From CAVTLG01 sp963735495 (GTDB lineage Bacteria; Chloroflexota; Ktedonobacteria; Ktedonobacterales; Ktedonobacteraceae), in the NCBI GenBank assembly GCA_963735495.1, contig CAVTLG010000009.1, forward strand, positions 1,399,815 to 1,463,814: a DNA stretch of 64,000 nucleotides, given 5' to 3'. The first letter of the stretch is position 1, and each line of letters opens with the position of its first letter. The notes beneath the pieces were generated by a model, which saw nothing but the letters and a program-made list of their open reading frames with translations, did not search any database and was not told the DNA's origin. Shown here piece after piece: positions 18,091 to 25,956 of the stretch. The position numbers and the translations under genes were made by a program.

Positions 18091-18394
18091 TGTCGTGCGC
18101 CTGGTTTTTCCACCGCTGAGGGACTTACCTTCAGCTTGTTCGTGCGCTCATTCATCATGTACTCTCACATCAGGAGCAACAGGGAGTATGTTAGCGTGGT
18201 GATGATTCTGCAAGTGCACACGTATATATCTATGGAACTAACTCTTGCGCTCTACCGTCTTATCCGTAGCAGAGATACTATCCCGACACAGCAGTCACGT
18301 AGTATCTACAGTATCACGTACTATATACTCAATACCTACTGCAGAAAGCGTAATTTTTGTATCCTATACCAGGTTATTATGAAGGAGTAACGCA
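18091..18394. other. Non-coding stretch before the DUF4349 gene
   Basis: About 300 bases without a credible gene. A strong ribosome site (AAGGAG) at the right end belongs to the ATG at 18395. No clear promoter or terminator stands out. Confidence 0.5.
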
Positions 18395-19367
18395 ATGCCG
18401 CACCCCAAATTCAAGCACAAGTCTCTCACCCTCTGGCTAGGAACGCTGCTACTGACGATCCTGCTGCTCGCTGGCTGCGGAAGTGGCGCGAATTTCGGCC
18501 ACCACAACGAGCGCAGCGCCGAATGCCAGTGTTAATCGAGCTGTCAGCGGCGCTTCGGGACAATCGGCAAGTGGACAGAACAACGCGTCAACCGGACAAA
18601 AGTCTGCAACATCGGCCTATGCAGCACAGCTCGACTTGATCAGAACACTTAATGTCACGATGCAAGTACAAGATACGCGCACGGTGGCCGATACCATACA
18701 GGCATGGATTACCACGACCGATCCTCGCACCATTTCAGCCGGGACCAATTATGCAGAAGTAGGCAATAATCTCTATAACATCACGCTGACATACTCCGTA
18801 GCAGCGACCAGCTATCCCAAAGTTTACCAGTATTTGCGCGATTATACGACCAAAAACAGGGGAAACCTGACCGCGTTTAGCGAAACGGTACAGGATGTTA
18901 CCGGAGATTATGTCGATACACAATCGCGCATTAAAAATATGCAGGGAGAGCAGGCACGCCTGCTGACTTTGATGAGTAGCGCGCAAAATCTCAGCGACGT
19001 TATGACAATCGAGCAGCAGTTGACGACCGTCGAGGGACAGATAGAGACCGATGAAGCGCACCTCAATCTGCTCAATAGTGAGGTTACTTACTATACGGTC
19101 ACCATTAGCCTGCAACCAACCAGTACCGCAACGCCACTCCCCACAAACAACAGCTGGTCTCTGGGCCAAACCGTGCATAGTGCGCTCGTGGCCTCTGTGT
19201 CCCTTGGACAAGCATTGCTCACTTTTATCATCTGGCTGCTCGCCTTCAGCCTGTATATCGTGCCGGTACTCGCTATTGCATGGGGAGTCAGGAGATGGCG
19301 CGCGCGTTCACATCCGGCATTTCCCCATAGCGCAGGGACACCAAAGAATCCGCCGGCAAATCTATAA
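18395..19367 (+). pseudogene. DUF4349 lipoprotein gene, split by a one-base frameshift
   Basis: ATG 18395, with AGGAG 8 bases upstream, opens a lipoprotein signal (MPHPKFKHK, hydrophobic core, LLLAGC) that runs out of frame after about 30 codons. The mature domain is in the frame one base later. It starts around 18483 with a Ser/Ala/Gly-rich linker, followed by the DUF4349 domain (TYSVAATSYPKVYQYLRDYTTKNRGN), a coiled coil (DTQSRIKNMQGEQARL to NLLNSEVTYYTV) and a C-terminal membrane span. Signal and domain together have the normal DUF4349 length. One surplus base in the GC-rich run near 18470-18490 explains the break. Either the gene is newly inactivated or the base is a sequence error. The function of the family is unknown; it sits in the membrane with its coiled coil outside. 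Confidence 0.8.
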
Positions 19368-19368
19368 G

Positions 19369-19584
19369 GTAACTCCTCAGGTCGACAAGCAGAGAGGAAT
19401 CGCGTAGGGACCATCCCTTGCGGTTGTCCAGGGTAGGTTCTAGGCGGGATGGGCCGCCGCAAGAGACGCCAAGACCTTTTTCGCCTGGTTCCACGCGCCA
19501 GAAGATCCGCTACAAAAAAGGTCTTGGCTCGGCCCCTACGCGAGCTTCCTGGTTCCTGAAACGTTGCCGCACCTGAGGAGTTAC
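19369..19584. repeat. Nested inverted-repeat element (MITE/REP-like)
   Basis: Three inverted pairs are nested in 216 bases. The outer arms are GTAACTCCTCAGGT (19369-19382) and its exact complement (19571-19584). The middle arms are CGCGTAGGG (19401-19409) and CCCTACGCG (19534-19542). The inner arms are GCCAAGACCTTTTT (19468-19481) and AAAAAGGTCTTGGC (19515-19528). It lies between the convergent DUF4349 and MutS-like genes and carries no reading frame. No target duplication is evident. Confidence 0.75.
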
Positions 19585-19612
19585 TCTAGAAGTAAGATCC
19601 AACTACATAAAT

Positions 19613-21499
19613 CTATGAAGATGTGGCCACCTGGGAGGTTGCATCCCAGGTAACGGGTAAGCCTTCCATTTGCATAATGCGCAAGGCATTCCTCGTCGGC
19701 GATGGTCCAGAGCGCAGAATGTAATCAAAGACCATCTGCCCATTCACAATATCTTCCCTGAAGTGATAATTTTTGATGGCCGGGAAGAGGTCCGCGAGCT
19801 TGACCAACTCCAGATCGTGGGTTGAGATAGCCCCAACACATTTCTGTCCGAGCAGTGCCCGTATATAGGCCTCACTGCCAATCAGTCGCTCGTAGTTGTT
19901 GGTGCCTTTGAAGATCTCGTCGATCAAGAAAAAGAGCGGGAACTGCGTCCCCTGCTCCACTTCCGTCAACAGACCTTTGAGACGACGTACCTCCGCGTAG
20001 AAATAGGAATAGCCGTCAGCCAGGGAGTCAGTGACCTTGATGCAAGCATAGAGTTCGTAGAGCGAGGTTTGTAAAGACGTTGCATTGACCACACTGCCGG
20101 CAAATGCCAGACACAAGTTTACACCGATTGAGCGCAAAAAGGTGCTCTTACCGGCCATGTTTGAGCCGGTAATCATGATCAACTCACCCGGCTCGTTGAG
20201 ATGGAAATCATTCACTACCTTGTGCTCTTTGGCAATCAGTGGATGGCCTAAACCTCGCGCACGGAACGTGGCTGACGTATCCTGGGCCTTACCCGTCACG
20301 ATGTCCGGGACAACATACTCTGGATTGAGATAGGCAAAATTGGCGAGAGAACAGAGCGCTTCCAGTTCATACCAGACGTCAAGCCAGGTGGGCAAATACT
20401 CTGTTACCAGCGCCTTGTCGCGCTTGAGTTGCCAGGCCGTGTAGAAACCCAGCGGCACCAGTGCGTTCATGGCCAGCCAACCATTTATGTTGCCTGCCAG
20501 GCTAGCTCTTTTCGTGATCTGCCTCAGCTTCGGCAACAGGATAGACGGACGACGATCCCCATGCAAGAAGAAGGGTTCACATAACATGCGCAGTTGCGAG
20601 TGCTTCTTATAAGGATATTTTTCCAGGTACGTGAAGATCGTACTCAATTGATCAAAGACGAGGTTAACAAAGCCTGCATCCTGCCCAATATGCTCGAACT
20701 CCTTGCGCTTCATCATGAACCATCCAATATAGAGAAACCAGGCCAGAATGCAAAAAACCGGTGGCAGTGCAAGAAACATATAGAGAGCAAACAATACAAG
20801 TGCGAGGACCCAGAGACCGATAGTCACAGAGATGGTCGTCAATGACAATGTGGGCACAGTCTGCTCTTCATCCTCAAGCCAGGCGACTAACCTTTCACCA
20901 TCCAGCGCCTCACTTGAGAAACGCGTGGCGAAGAGCGAATTGATCAGCAGCCTGTCACGAAAACGGGTCAACGGCACCAGCTCTTGCACCAGAGCCTGTC
21001 TGTTGCGAATAGCATCCAGGTCTGGTACACGATTGAGCAACCAGTCCAGCAGCAGTTGTGTCCCCTCAAAGGATACAGCGGTATTGATCAGCTGGTGCAA
21101 CGAACGTCCACCACTGATATCCAGATCGTTATTAAAGGGATGATCAGGTGCCACTTCAATCAGAGGCAAGGGCGGCATGTTATCCCAGTCCAGTTGGATG
21201 CGCGCAATTTGCGCATTGATCAACTGCAACCAGGATTTATATTTGAGAAAACTGAGCGCAATCTTCGAGGTGGTGCTACCAAGCAGCACAATACTGACGA
21301 TTCCGGCAATGATCACCAGACCACCCAACCAGCGCGCCGCCGCCAGGGCCGGGATAGACACAATGATACCAGCCACAAAAATGAGGAGTTGCAGCATTTT
21401 ATAGGAGTTGCTACGCTCATTTAAGTGTGCCATGCGGCGTTCTAGTCTTGCAACCCGCTGTTTCAGCACCACAAGGCGATCTTGCGATGTATGTCCCAT
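19613..21499 (-). CDS. Membrane-anchored MutS-family ATPase
   Basis: The 628-residue protein combines the MutS core and ATPase with membrane spans. After a charged coiled start, two hydrophobic segments (around 38-80) precede a MutS III-like lever region. Two more spans lie near 225-270 (SVTIGLWVLALVLFALYMFL). The C-terminal third carries Walker A TGSNMAGKSTFLR, Walker B FFLIDEIFKGTNNYER and the switch AISTHDLELV. There is no mismatch-recognition domain I with the Phe-x-Glu wedge and no Smr domain as in MutS2. A role outside classical mismatch repair is therefore likely, but unknown. AGAGG precedes the ATG. The gene is convergent with the DUF4349 gene across the nested repeat. Confidence 0.9.
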   Translation of the reverse strand: MGHTSQDRLVVLKQRVARLERRMAHLNERSNSYKMLQLLIFVAGIIVSIPALAAARWLGGLVIIAGIVSIVLLGSTTSKIALSFLKYKSWLQLINAQIARIQLDWDNMPPLPLIEVAPDHPFNNDLDISGGRSLHQLINTAVSFEGTQLLLDWLLNRVPDLDAIRNRQALVQELVPLTRFRDRLLINSLFATRFSSEALDGERLVAWLEDEEQTVPTLSLTTISVTIGLWVLALVLFALYMFLALPPVFCILAWFLYIGWFMMKRKEFEHIGQDAGFVNLVFDQLSTIFTYLEKYPYKKHSQLRMLCEPFFLHGDRRPSILLPKLRQITKRASLAGNINGWLAMNALVPLGFYTAWQLKRDKALVTEYLPTWLDVWYELEALCSLANFAYLNPEYVVPDIVTGKAQDTSATFRARGLGHPLIAKEHKVVNDFHLNEPGELIMITGSNMAGKSTFLRSIGVNLCLAFAGSVVNATSLQTSLYELYACIKVTDSLADGYSYFYAEVRRLKGLLTEVEQGTQFPLFFLIDEIFKGTNNYERLIGSEAYIRALLGQKCVGAISTHDLELVKLADLFPAIKNYHFREDIVNGQMVFDYILRSGPSPTRNALRIMQMEGLPVTWDATSQVATSS

Positions 21500-21853
21500 A
21501 AAAACCTCTTTATTTCACAAATCGAGTAGATGTGTTGTACTATGAATGCGCCAGAAACATATGAGCAATAAGATAACAAGCAAGAGAAACCTGGCAGCCG
21601 CAGCTTAGCGGACCGGGGGCCCTCCTGAAAAATACCTGTAGCTAGCCTCATCATACGCCTGATAGTGCTTGCAGCGCAATACCTATATGGGTACAGCTTA
21701 CCAGTGTCGTGATGCTCATCAGTGGTGTAAAAAACGCATATCATGTATTCACCAGTACCAGAGATCAGGTAAATAGTTACTTTTACAAAGCATGACAAGT
21801 CGTCTAAAATAGACACATGAATTTTTGTTTTGCCTATTTTCACGGAGTTAAAC
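21500..21853. other. Divergent intergenic region between the MutS-like and GH3 genes
   Basis: About 350 bases that must hold the promoters of both genes. A G+C-rich block near 21605-21630 and A+T-rich surroundings are visible. No promoter pair close to consensus was found. Confidence 0.4.
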
Positions 21854-23128
21854 ATGCGCAGCTATATACCCACAAGACAATGGAGGAGAAGCTCTGCACC
21901 ATACTCAGTATGGCTTACTCTATGCTGTCTTAGCATATTTCTGTCGAGTTGTACTAACATATTGAATAGTACAGATACACATAGTAGTACGGTGACAAAC
22001 CCGGCGATAGCAAGCACACAGTCAGCACAACCTAAAACAGATGCGACAGGTGTCCCCCTGGAAGCAACGACAAGCGCCCAGCTCGCCAGGGTCCAGCAGA
22101 TTATGAAGGGTATGTCGTTAGCACAGAAGCTAGGCCAGATGATCATGGTAGAGTATTTCGGCAGCTCGGGTGGCTACGCAGGAACAGATTTGCCAGCGAT
22201 GATCAAACAGGATTATGTAGGCGGCGTACTCTATCAAGCAGTCAACAACGACTTTATTGCGCCTACCGATACCGTGAGTGGACTAAAAAGCCTTTCAGAT
22301 CAGGCAATGCAAGATGCACAGATTCCATTGCTGATGGCTATCGACCAGGAAGGCGGACAGGTCGCCAAACTTTCCACGTTCTTTGGCCCAGTACCGTCCG
22401 CGGCACAGATGGCGCAAAGCGGGAATCCGAATACAGTACTGAAAGATGCCGAACAAGATGCCACATGGATGAAAGAGGTGGGTATCAATGTGGACCTCGC
22501 ACCCGTGGTCGATGTAGGGCCAGAAACAAATCTCTTAGAAGATCGCCAATTCAGTGATAATCCACAGACGGTTTCGACCTATGCCGGCGCATTCCTGAAC
22601 GGACTGCAACAACATGGCATTATCGGCACCCTGAAGCATTTTCCTGGACTGGGGTCATTGGCCGATGATCCCGCTGAGGACCCCCACCAGCATTTACCCA
22701 TCGTCACCCGTACGCTGAGCCAGTTGGAAAGCAGTGATTTCGTCCCCTATAAAACGCTCATTCAGCAGGATAATCCGGCCATGGTGATGACAACTGATGT
22801 AATTGATCCGGCGATTGATGCTACATTGCCTGCGGAATTCTCGCCGAAAGCGATTCAATTGCTGCGCCAGCAATTGGGCTTCAATGGCGTCATCATTACC
22901 GATGGTCTGTATATGGTCGATGAAACCTGGAGCCTGAGCCAGGCTGCCGTGATGTCATTCGAAGCGGGCGACGATATGATCGAAGGTCCCTATACAGCCG
23001 ACCAGGTCTCAAGTGTGGTCTCCGCAGTTGAGCAGGCCATCCAGGCCGGAAAAATCAGCCAGACCAGTATTGATCAGTCGGTACAGCGCATCTTGCTCAT
23101 GAAGATGCAATATGGATTACTGAAATAA
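21854..23128 (+). CDS. GH3 family beta-N-acetylhexosaminidase-like lipoprotein
   Basis: The protein has 424 residues from ATG 21854, which has CGGAG 7 bases upstream; an in-frame TTG at 21830 lacks a site. A lipoprotein signal ends FLSSC. The TIM barrel of family 3 glycoside hydrolases follows: LGQMIMVEYFG, MAIDQEGGQVAKL, NVDLAPVVDVGPE, then KHFPGLG and the loop ending DPHQHLP, which corresponds to the Asp-Ser-His general acid loop of NagZ. GVIITDGLYM carries the nucleophile Asp. NagZ-type enzymes remove terminal N-acetylglucosamine from muropeptides or chitin fragments; here the enzyme would act outside the membrane. The altered loop (Pro for Ser) leaves the exact substrate open. Confidence 0.92.
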   Translation: MRSYIPTRQWRRSSAPYSVWLTLCCLSIFLSSCTNILNSTDTHSSTVTNPAIASTQSAQPKTDATGVPLEATTSAQLARVQQIMKGMSLAQKLGQMIMVEYFGSSGGYAGTDLPAMIKQDYVGGVLYQAVNNDFIAPTDTVSGLKSLSDQAMQDAQIPLLMAIDQEGGQVAKLSTFFGPVPSAAQMAQSGNPNTVLKDAEQDATWMKEVGINVDLAPVVDVGPETNLLEDRQFSDNPQTVSTYAGAFLNGLQQHGIIGTLKHFPGLGSLADDPAEDPHQHLPIVTRTLSQLESSDFVPYKTLIQQDNPAMVMTTDVIDPAIDATLPAEFSPKAIQLLRQQLGFNGVIITDGLYMVDETWSLSQAAVMSFEAGDDMIEGPYTADQVSSVVSAVEQAIQAGKISQTSIDQSVQRILLMKMQYGLLK

Positions 23129-23141
23129 ATCTCACAAAAAG

Positions 23142-23177
23142 AAGCCTGAAGGAATATACCCTTCAGGCTTTCATTTT
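23142..23177 (+). terminator. Rho-independent terminator of the GH3 gene
   Basis: AAGCCTGAAGG (23142-23152) pairs exactly with CCTTCAGGCTT (23159-23169) and is followed by a T-rich tail. It lies 14 bases after the stop. Confidence 0.85.
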
Positions 23178-23216
23178 CTCCTCCGCGCTCCCTCCACACG
23201 ATCCAATTTACAACTC

Positions 23217-23690
23217 CAGAAGCACTCTCCATCCCTATCCACATCTTCTACCACTCCCAACCTCCGCCACATCCCTCTATCCCTACCAATTGCTTCTCTA
23301 TCACTCCCAACCTCCGCCACATCCCTCTATCCCTACCAATTGCTTCTCTATCACTTCCAACCTCCACCACACCCCTCCATCCCTGTCTACTTGCTTCTCT
23401 CTACCACTTCCAACCTCCACCACACCCCTCCATCCCTGTCTACTTGCTTCTCTCTACCACTCCCAACCTCCACCACACCCCTCCATCCCTGTCTACTTGC
23501 TTCTCTCTACCACTCCCAACCTCCACCACACCCCTATCTACTTTGTCTCTCTACCACTTTAAACTTCCACCACATACCCCTCTATCCCTGTCTACTTCGC
23601 TTCTTCTATCCTCCCCCAACCTCCACCACACCCCTCCATCCCTTTCTACCTGACTTCTTTTATACATTCCCAACCATCCGCACATCTATC
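23217..23690. repeat. Polypyrimidine tandem repeat, about nine units of 45-55 bases
   Basis: The plus strand is almost free of G here. A unit of the form TTGCTTCTCT...CACTCCCAACCTCC...CACCCCTCCATCCC...CTAC recurs with period 50 (first copies from 23291) or 53 (copies from 23391 and 23444), then degenerates. The frames it encodes are only Pro/Ser/Thr/Leu repeats and are not credible genes. Confidence 0.85.
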
Positions 23691-24170
23691 TTATATATTT
23701 AGAAGCATATATTTTCGGAAGAGATACCGATTTTTCACTGCGACCACCCTCTCACCCCTGCGCCACCACCGCCATACAAACAAGAGCGAACCGCGCGTGT
23801 TTCCCATCTCTGCCGCCATCGCCACCTGCACTTCGTCTCTCTTCCGTTTACATGCATACTATAACATGCCATGATGAAGAAGCTATGAACAGTGAGCCTG
23901 TGTAGATGAATTTTTATTTGTCTATTGAGGTGGGTGGTGCTGCATATAGATTACGATATTTTCATCTTATAACCATCGCGTTTAAAATTTGCTACGCGCC
24001 GCTATTTTTCCAGTGTTTGCGCCCTTTAGCGCTGCGCAATCTTATGAGGTCCAATGCTGATAGAGGAGTTTCACGATCTCAAACGCCAGGTTGGGGAGAT
24101 GCTACATCCCGCTTTAACCCATACGGGGATAACACAGGCAAACATAAATCGTAATTATTCAGTCGGGAAC
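23691..24170. other. Non-coding stretch right of the tandem repeat
   Basis: Short open frames exist here (for example 23906-24154), but they have no ribosome site, family resemblance or coding character. Nothing else was recognised. Confidence 0.45.
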
Positions 24171-24255
24171 GACAACCACACGGGCTTGTCGCTACGCGGG
24201 GAGAGCGCGCAAGGGGTGGGCCAACGACAACCGCAAGGGCTTGTCGCTACGCGGG
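24171..24255. repeat. Dispersed short repeat, two direct copies
   Basis: GACAACC.CA..GGGCTTGTCGCTACGCGGG occurs at 24171-24200 and 24226-24255. A related copy lies inverted at 19401-19428 inside the nested element, and a partial inverted CGCGTAGCG follows at 24280. Each copy can form a small GACAA/TTGTC hairpin. This looks like a REP-type family. Confidence 0.65.
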
Positions 24256-24359
24256 ATGGAGGCGATGGCACTCTCCTACGCGTAGCGGCGGGGCTTGCCC
24301 CCGCTGATATCCAGCTGACCCGAAAGCTACCATAAATCAAGCTGGTCGGGAATGGAGCC

Positions 24360-24905
24360 TCAGGCGTCCAACATGGCACGGATAAAGCCAATACCTACCG
24401 CTAACCAATCAAATGAGCGCGTCCAGGCCACCCACTCGCGCTGCGTAGGCCAGGCAGGCTTATAACGTGGAATCATTTCTTTGGGCATCACAGTAGCCCA
24501 TTGCGTGCCTTCACCCAGTCCACCAGGGGTAATACGCACAGAAATGTTGAAGACAGTCTCTTGAGGCAAACGCTGCTTCCAATCGGGCATCGTACGCAAA
24601 AGCGGATCACGTCTCCACATGCTCATAAGAGCCGGTACACTCGACACACTGTCAGATGTACGCTGCAAAGTGACGACCTGACCGACAACCACTGTACGCT
24701 CCCATTCGGGGAAACGCAACCAGACGGCGTAACGGTATTCGTCCAGACCTGACGAGGCAATCAGAGATACACGCTCCTCACGCGCCAGACGCTGCTCGGT
24801 ATCGCGCTGCCAGAGTTGTACCATGGCATCCAGTCGTCGCTGCTTGTCTTGCGCGCTGAGCTGCGCAAACGCACCTGTGTCGGATGGGTATGGTTGTGTA
24901 TGCAT
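24360..24905 (-). CDS. Hypothetical protein, 181 residues
   Basis: Not recognised. The ATG at 24905 was chosen because GAAAGG lies about 10 bases upstream; a further ATG at 24929 would overlap the RluA-type gene. The protein is soluble, with a charged N-terminal helix (SAQDKQRRLDAMVQLWQRDTEQRLAREER). A mixed strand region rich in Trp follows (YAVWLRFPEWERTVVVGQV, VFNISVRITPGG). The end is hydrophobic. It sits 14 bases after the RluA-type gene on the same strand and is probably co-transcribed with it. Coding character is good; no function is proposed. Confidence 0.7.
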   Translation of the reverse strand: MHTQPYPSDTGAFAQLSAQDKQRRLDAMVQLWQRDTEQRLAREERVSLIASSGLDEYRYAVWLRFPEWERTVVVGQVVTLQRTSDSVSSVPALMSMWRRDPLLRTMPDWKQRLPQETVFNISVRITPGGLGEGTQWATVMPKEMIPRYKPAWPTQREWVAWTRSFDWLAVGIGFIRAMLDA

Positions 24906-24918
24906 AGGGTTCGACCTT

Positions 24919-25932
24919 TCAAGATGCACTGATACTATACTCCTGCAAGGATAGCATATACAACGATTGCCATACTTGCCACAGGAGCGGACAGTATGCT
25001 TCCAACCAGGTCAGCAAATCAGGTGCCAGCGGCGCGGCAAAAGTAACCTGTTCGTTATCAGGATAACGCTGCAGTTTGAGGCTATACGCATGCAAAAATT
25101 GACGCGTCAGTAGCGTTTCTGGCCTGTCGATAACTGGCGCGTAGGTTTGATCGCCGACAATGGCATAGCCAAGAGCTGCGAGATGCGTACGTATCTGATG
25201 GGTACGCCCACTAATGGGACGCACATCAAGCAAGGCATATCCACGCTCCACGGCCAGGACCCTGATACAGGTAGCAGCAGGCTGTCCCTCAGGACCAACA
25301 ATACAGCGCCGACGATCAGCCGGGTCTCGCTGTAGAGGACCGTCCAATAGAAATTCATCTCGTGCAGATAAAGAAAAGGCATTGTCGTCATCGGCAGGAA
25401 ACTCTTGTCCAGCAGCTAGCTTCCTCGTCACAGTAAAAGTGGTACGCGGCTGTGACCAGGTATATGCTCCCGCCTGCACAAGCGCGAGATAGCGCTTCAC
25501 AATGCTATGATCCTGGAACTGTCTCACAATGTGACGACGTGCGCGCTCGGTACGGGCTAGCGCGACGATGCCAGAGGTGTCTTTGTCCAGACGATGGAGC
25601 AGGCAGGGGCGCGGCAATTGGCCCTCTTCTTGCCAGAGGCGAGCAGTGCGCTGGTCGCGCAACATCTGCTGGATAGCGGGTGGTGCGGCAGCCCATGCTG
25701 GATCGTCAGGCAAGGCAGAAGGTTGCCAGTCATCTGGTCCCAATTGCTGCGTATAAGACAGCAAGGCATCCCACAGTGTACCATCGGCGTGCTTATAGGT
25801 GGGATGAATGACGATACCCGCAGGCTTATTGACCAGGAGCAGGTGGTGATCTTGATAAATGATGGCAATATCAGTAGTGTTCATGCCAGGAGTATAGCAT
25901 ACTTTTCCTGGCTCATAGTACCCTTTCATCAC
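24919..25932 (-). CDS. RluA-family pseudouridine synthase
   Basis: This enzyme converts uridine to pseudouridine in rRNA or tRNA. The protein is 337 residues from the ATG at 25932, or 321 from 25884, where the family start (MNTTDIAIIYQDHHLLLVNKPAGIVIHP, read in parts) begins. The catalytic motif reads HRLDKDTSGIVALA with the essential Asp. The RTHQIRTHLAALGYAIVGDQ block is present near the C-terminus. There is no N-terminal S4 domain, as in RluA/RluC short forms and TruC. A stretch of about 40 extra residues lies before the catalytic motif (around AAAPPAIQQMLRDQRTARLW). The target uridine cannot be inferred. Confidence 0.92.
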   Translation of the reverse strand: MMKGYYEPGKVCYTPGMNTTDIAIIYQDHHLLLVNKPAGIVIHPTYKHADGTLWDALLSYTQQLGPDDWQPSALPDDPAWAAAPPAIQQMLRDQRTARLWQEEGQLPRPCLLHRLDKDTSGIVALARTERARRHIVRQFQDHSIVKRYLALVQAGAYTWSQPRTTFTVTRKLAAGQEFPADDDNAFSLSARDEFLLDGPLQRDPADRRRCIVGPEGQPAATCIRVLAVERGYALLDVRPISGRTHQIRTHLAALGYAIVGDQTYAPVIDRPETLLTRQFLHAYSLKLQRYPDNEQVTFAAPLAPDLLTWLEAYCPLLWQVWQSLYMLSLQEYSISAS

Positions 25933-25956
25933 TCGCCAGTTCAGTTATAAAGCTGC

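Noticed and set aside
23217..23690. CRISPR-like array
   Set aside because: The whole 50-53-base unit repeats, with no constant short repeat separated by unrelated spacers, and no cas gene is near.
23290..23702. Proline-rich proteins encoded in the tandem repeat
   Set aside because: All three plus frames are open only because the tract lacks stop-forming bases; there is no ribosome site and the composition is repeat-driven.
24054..24335. A 93-codon plus-strand gene
   Set aside because: Most of it runs through the dispersed repeat copies and it has no ribosome site.
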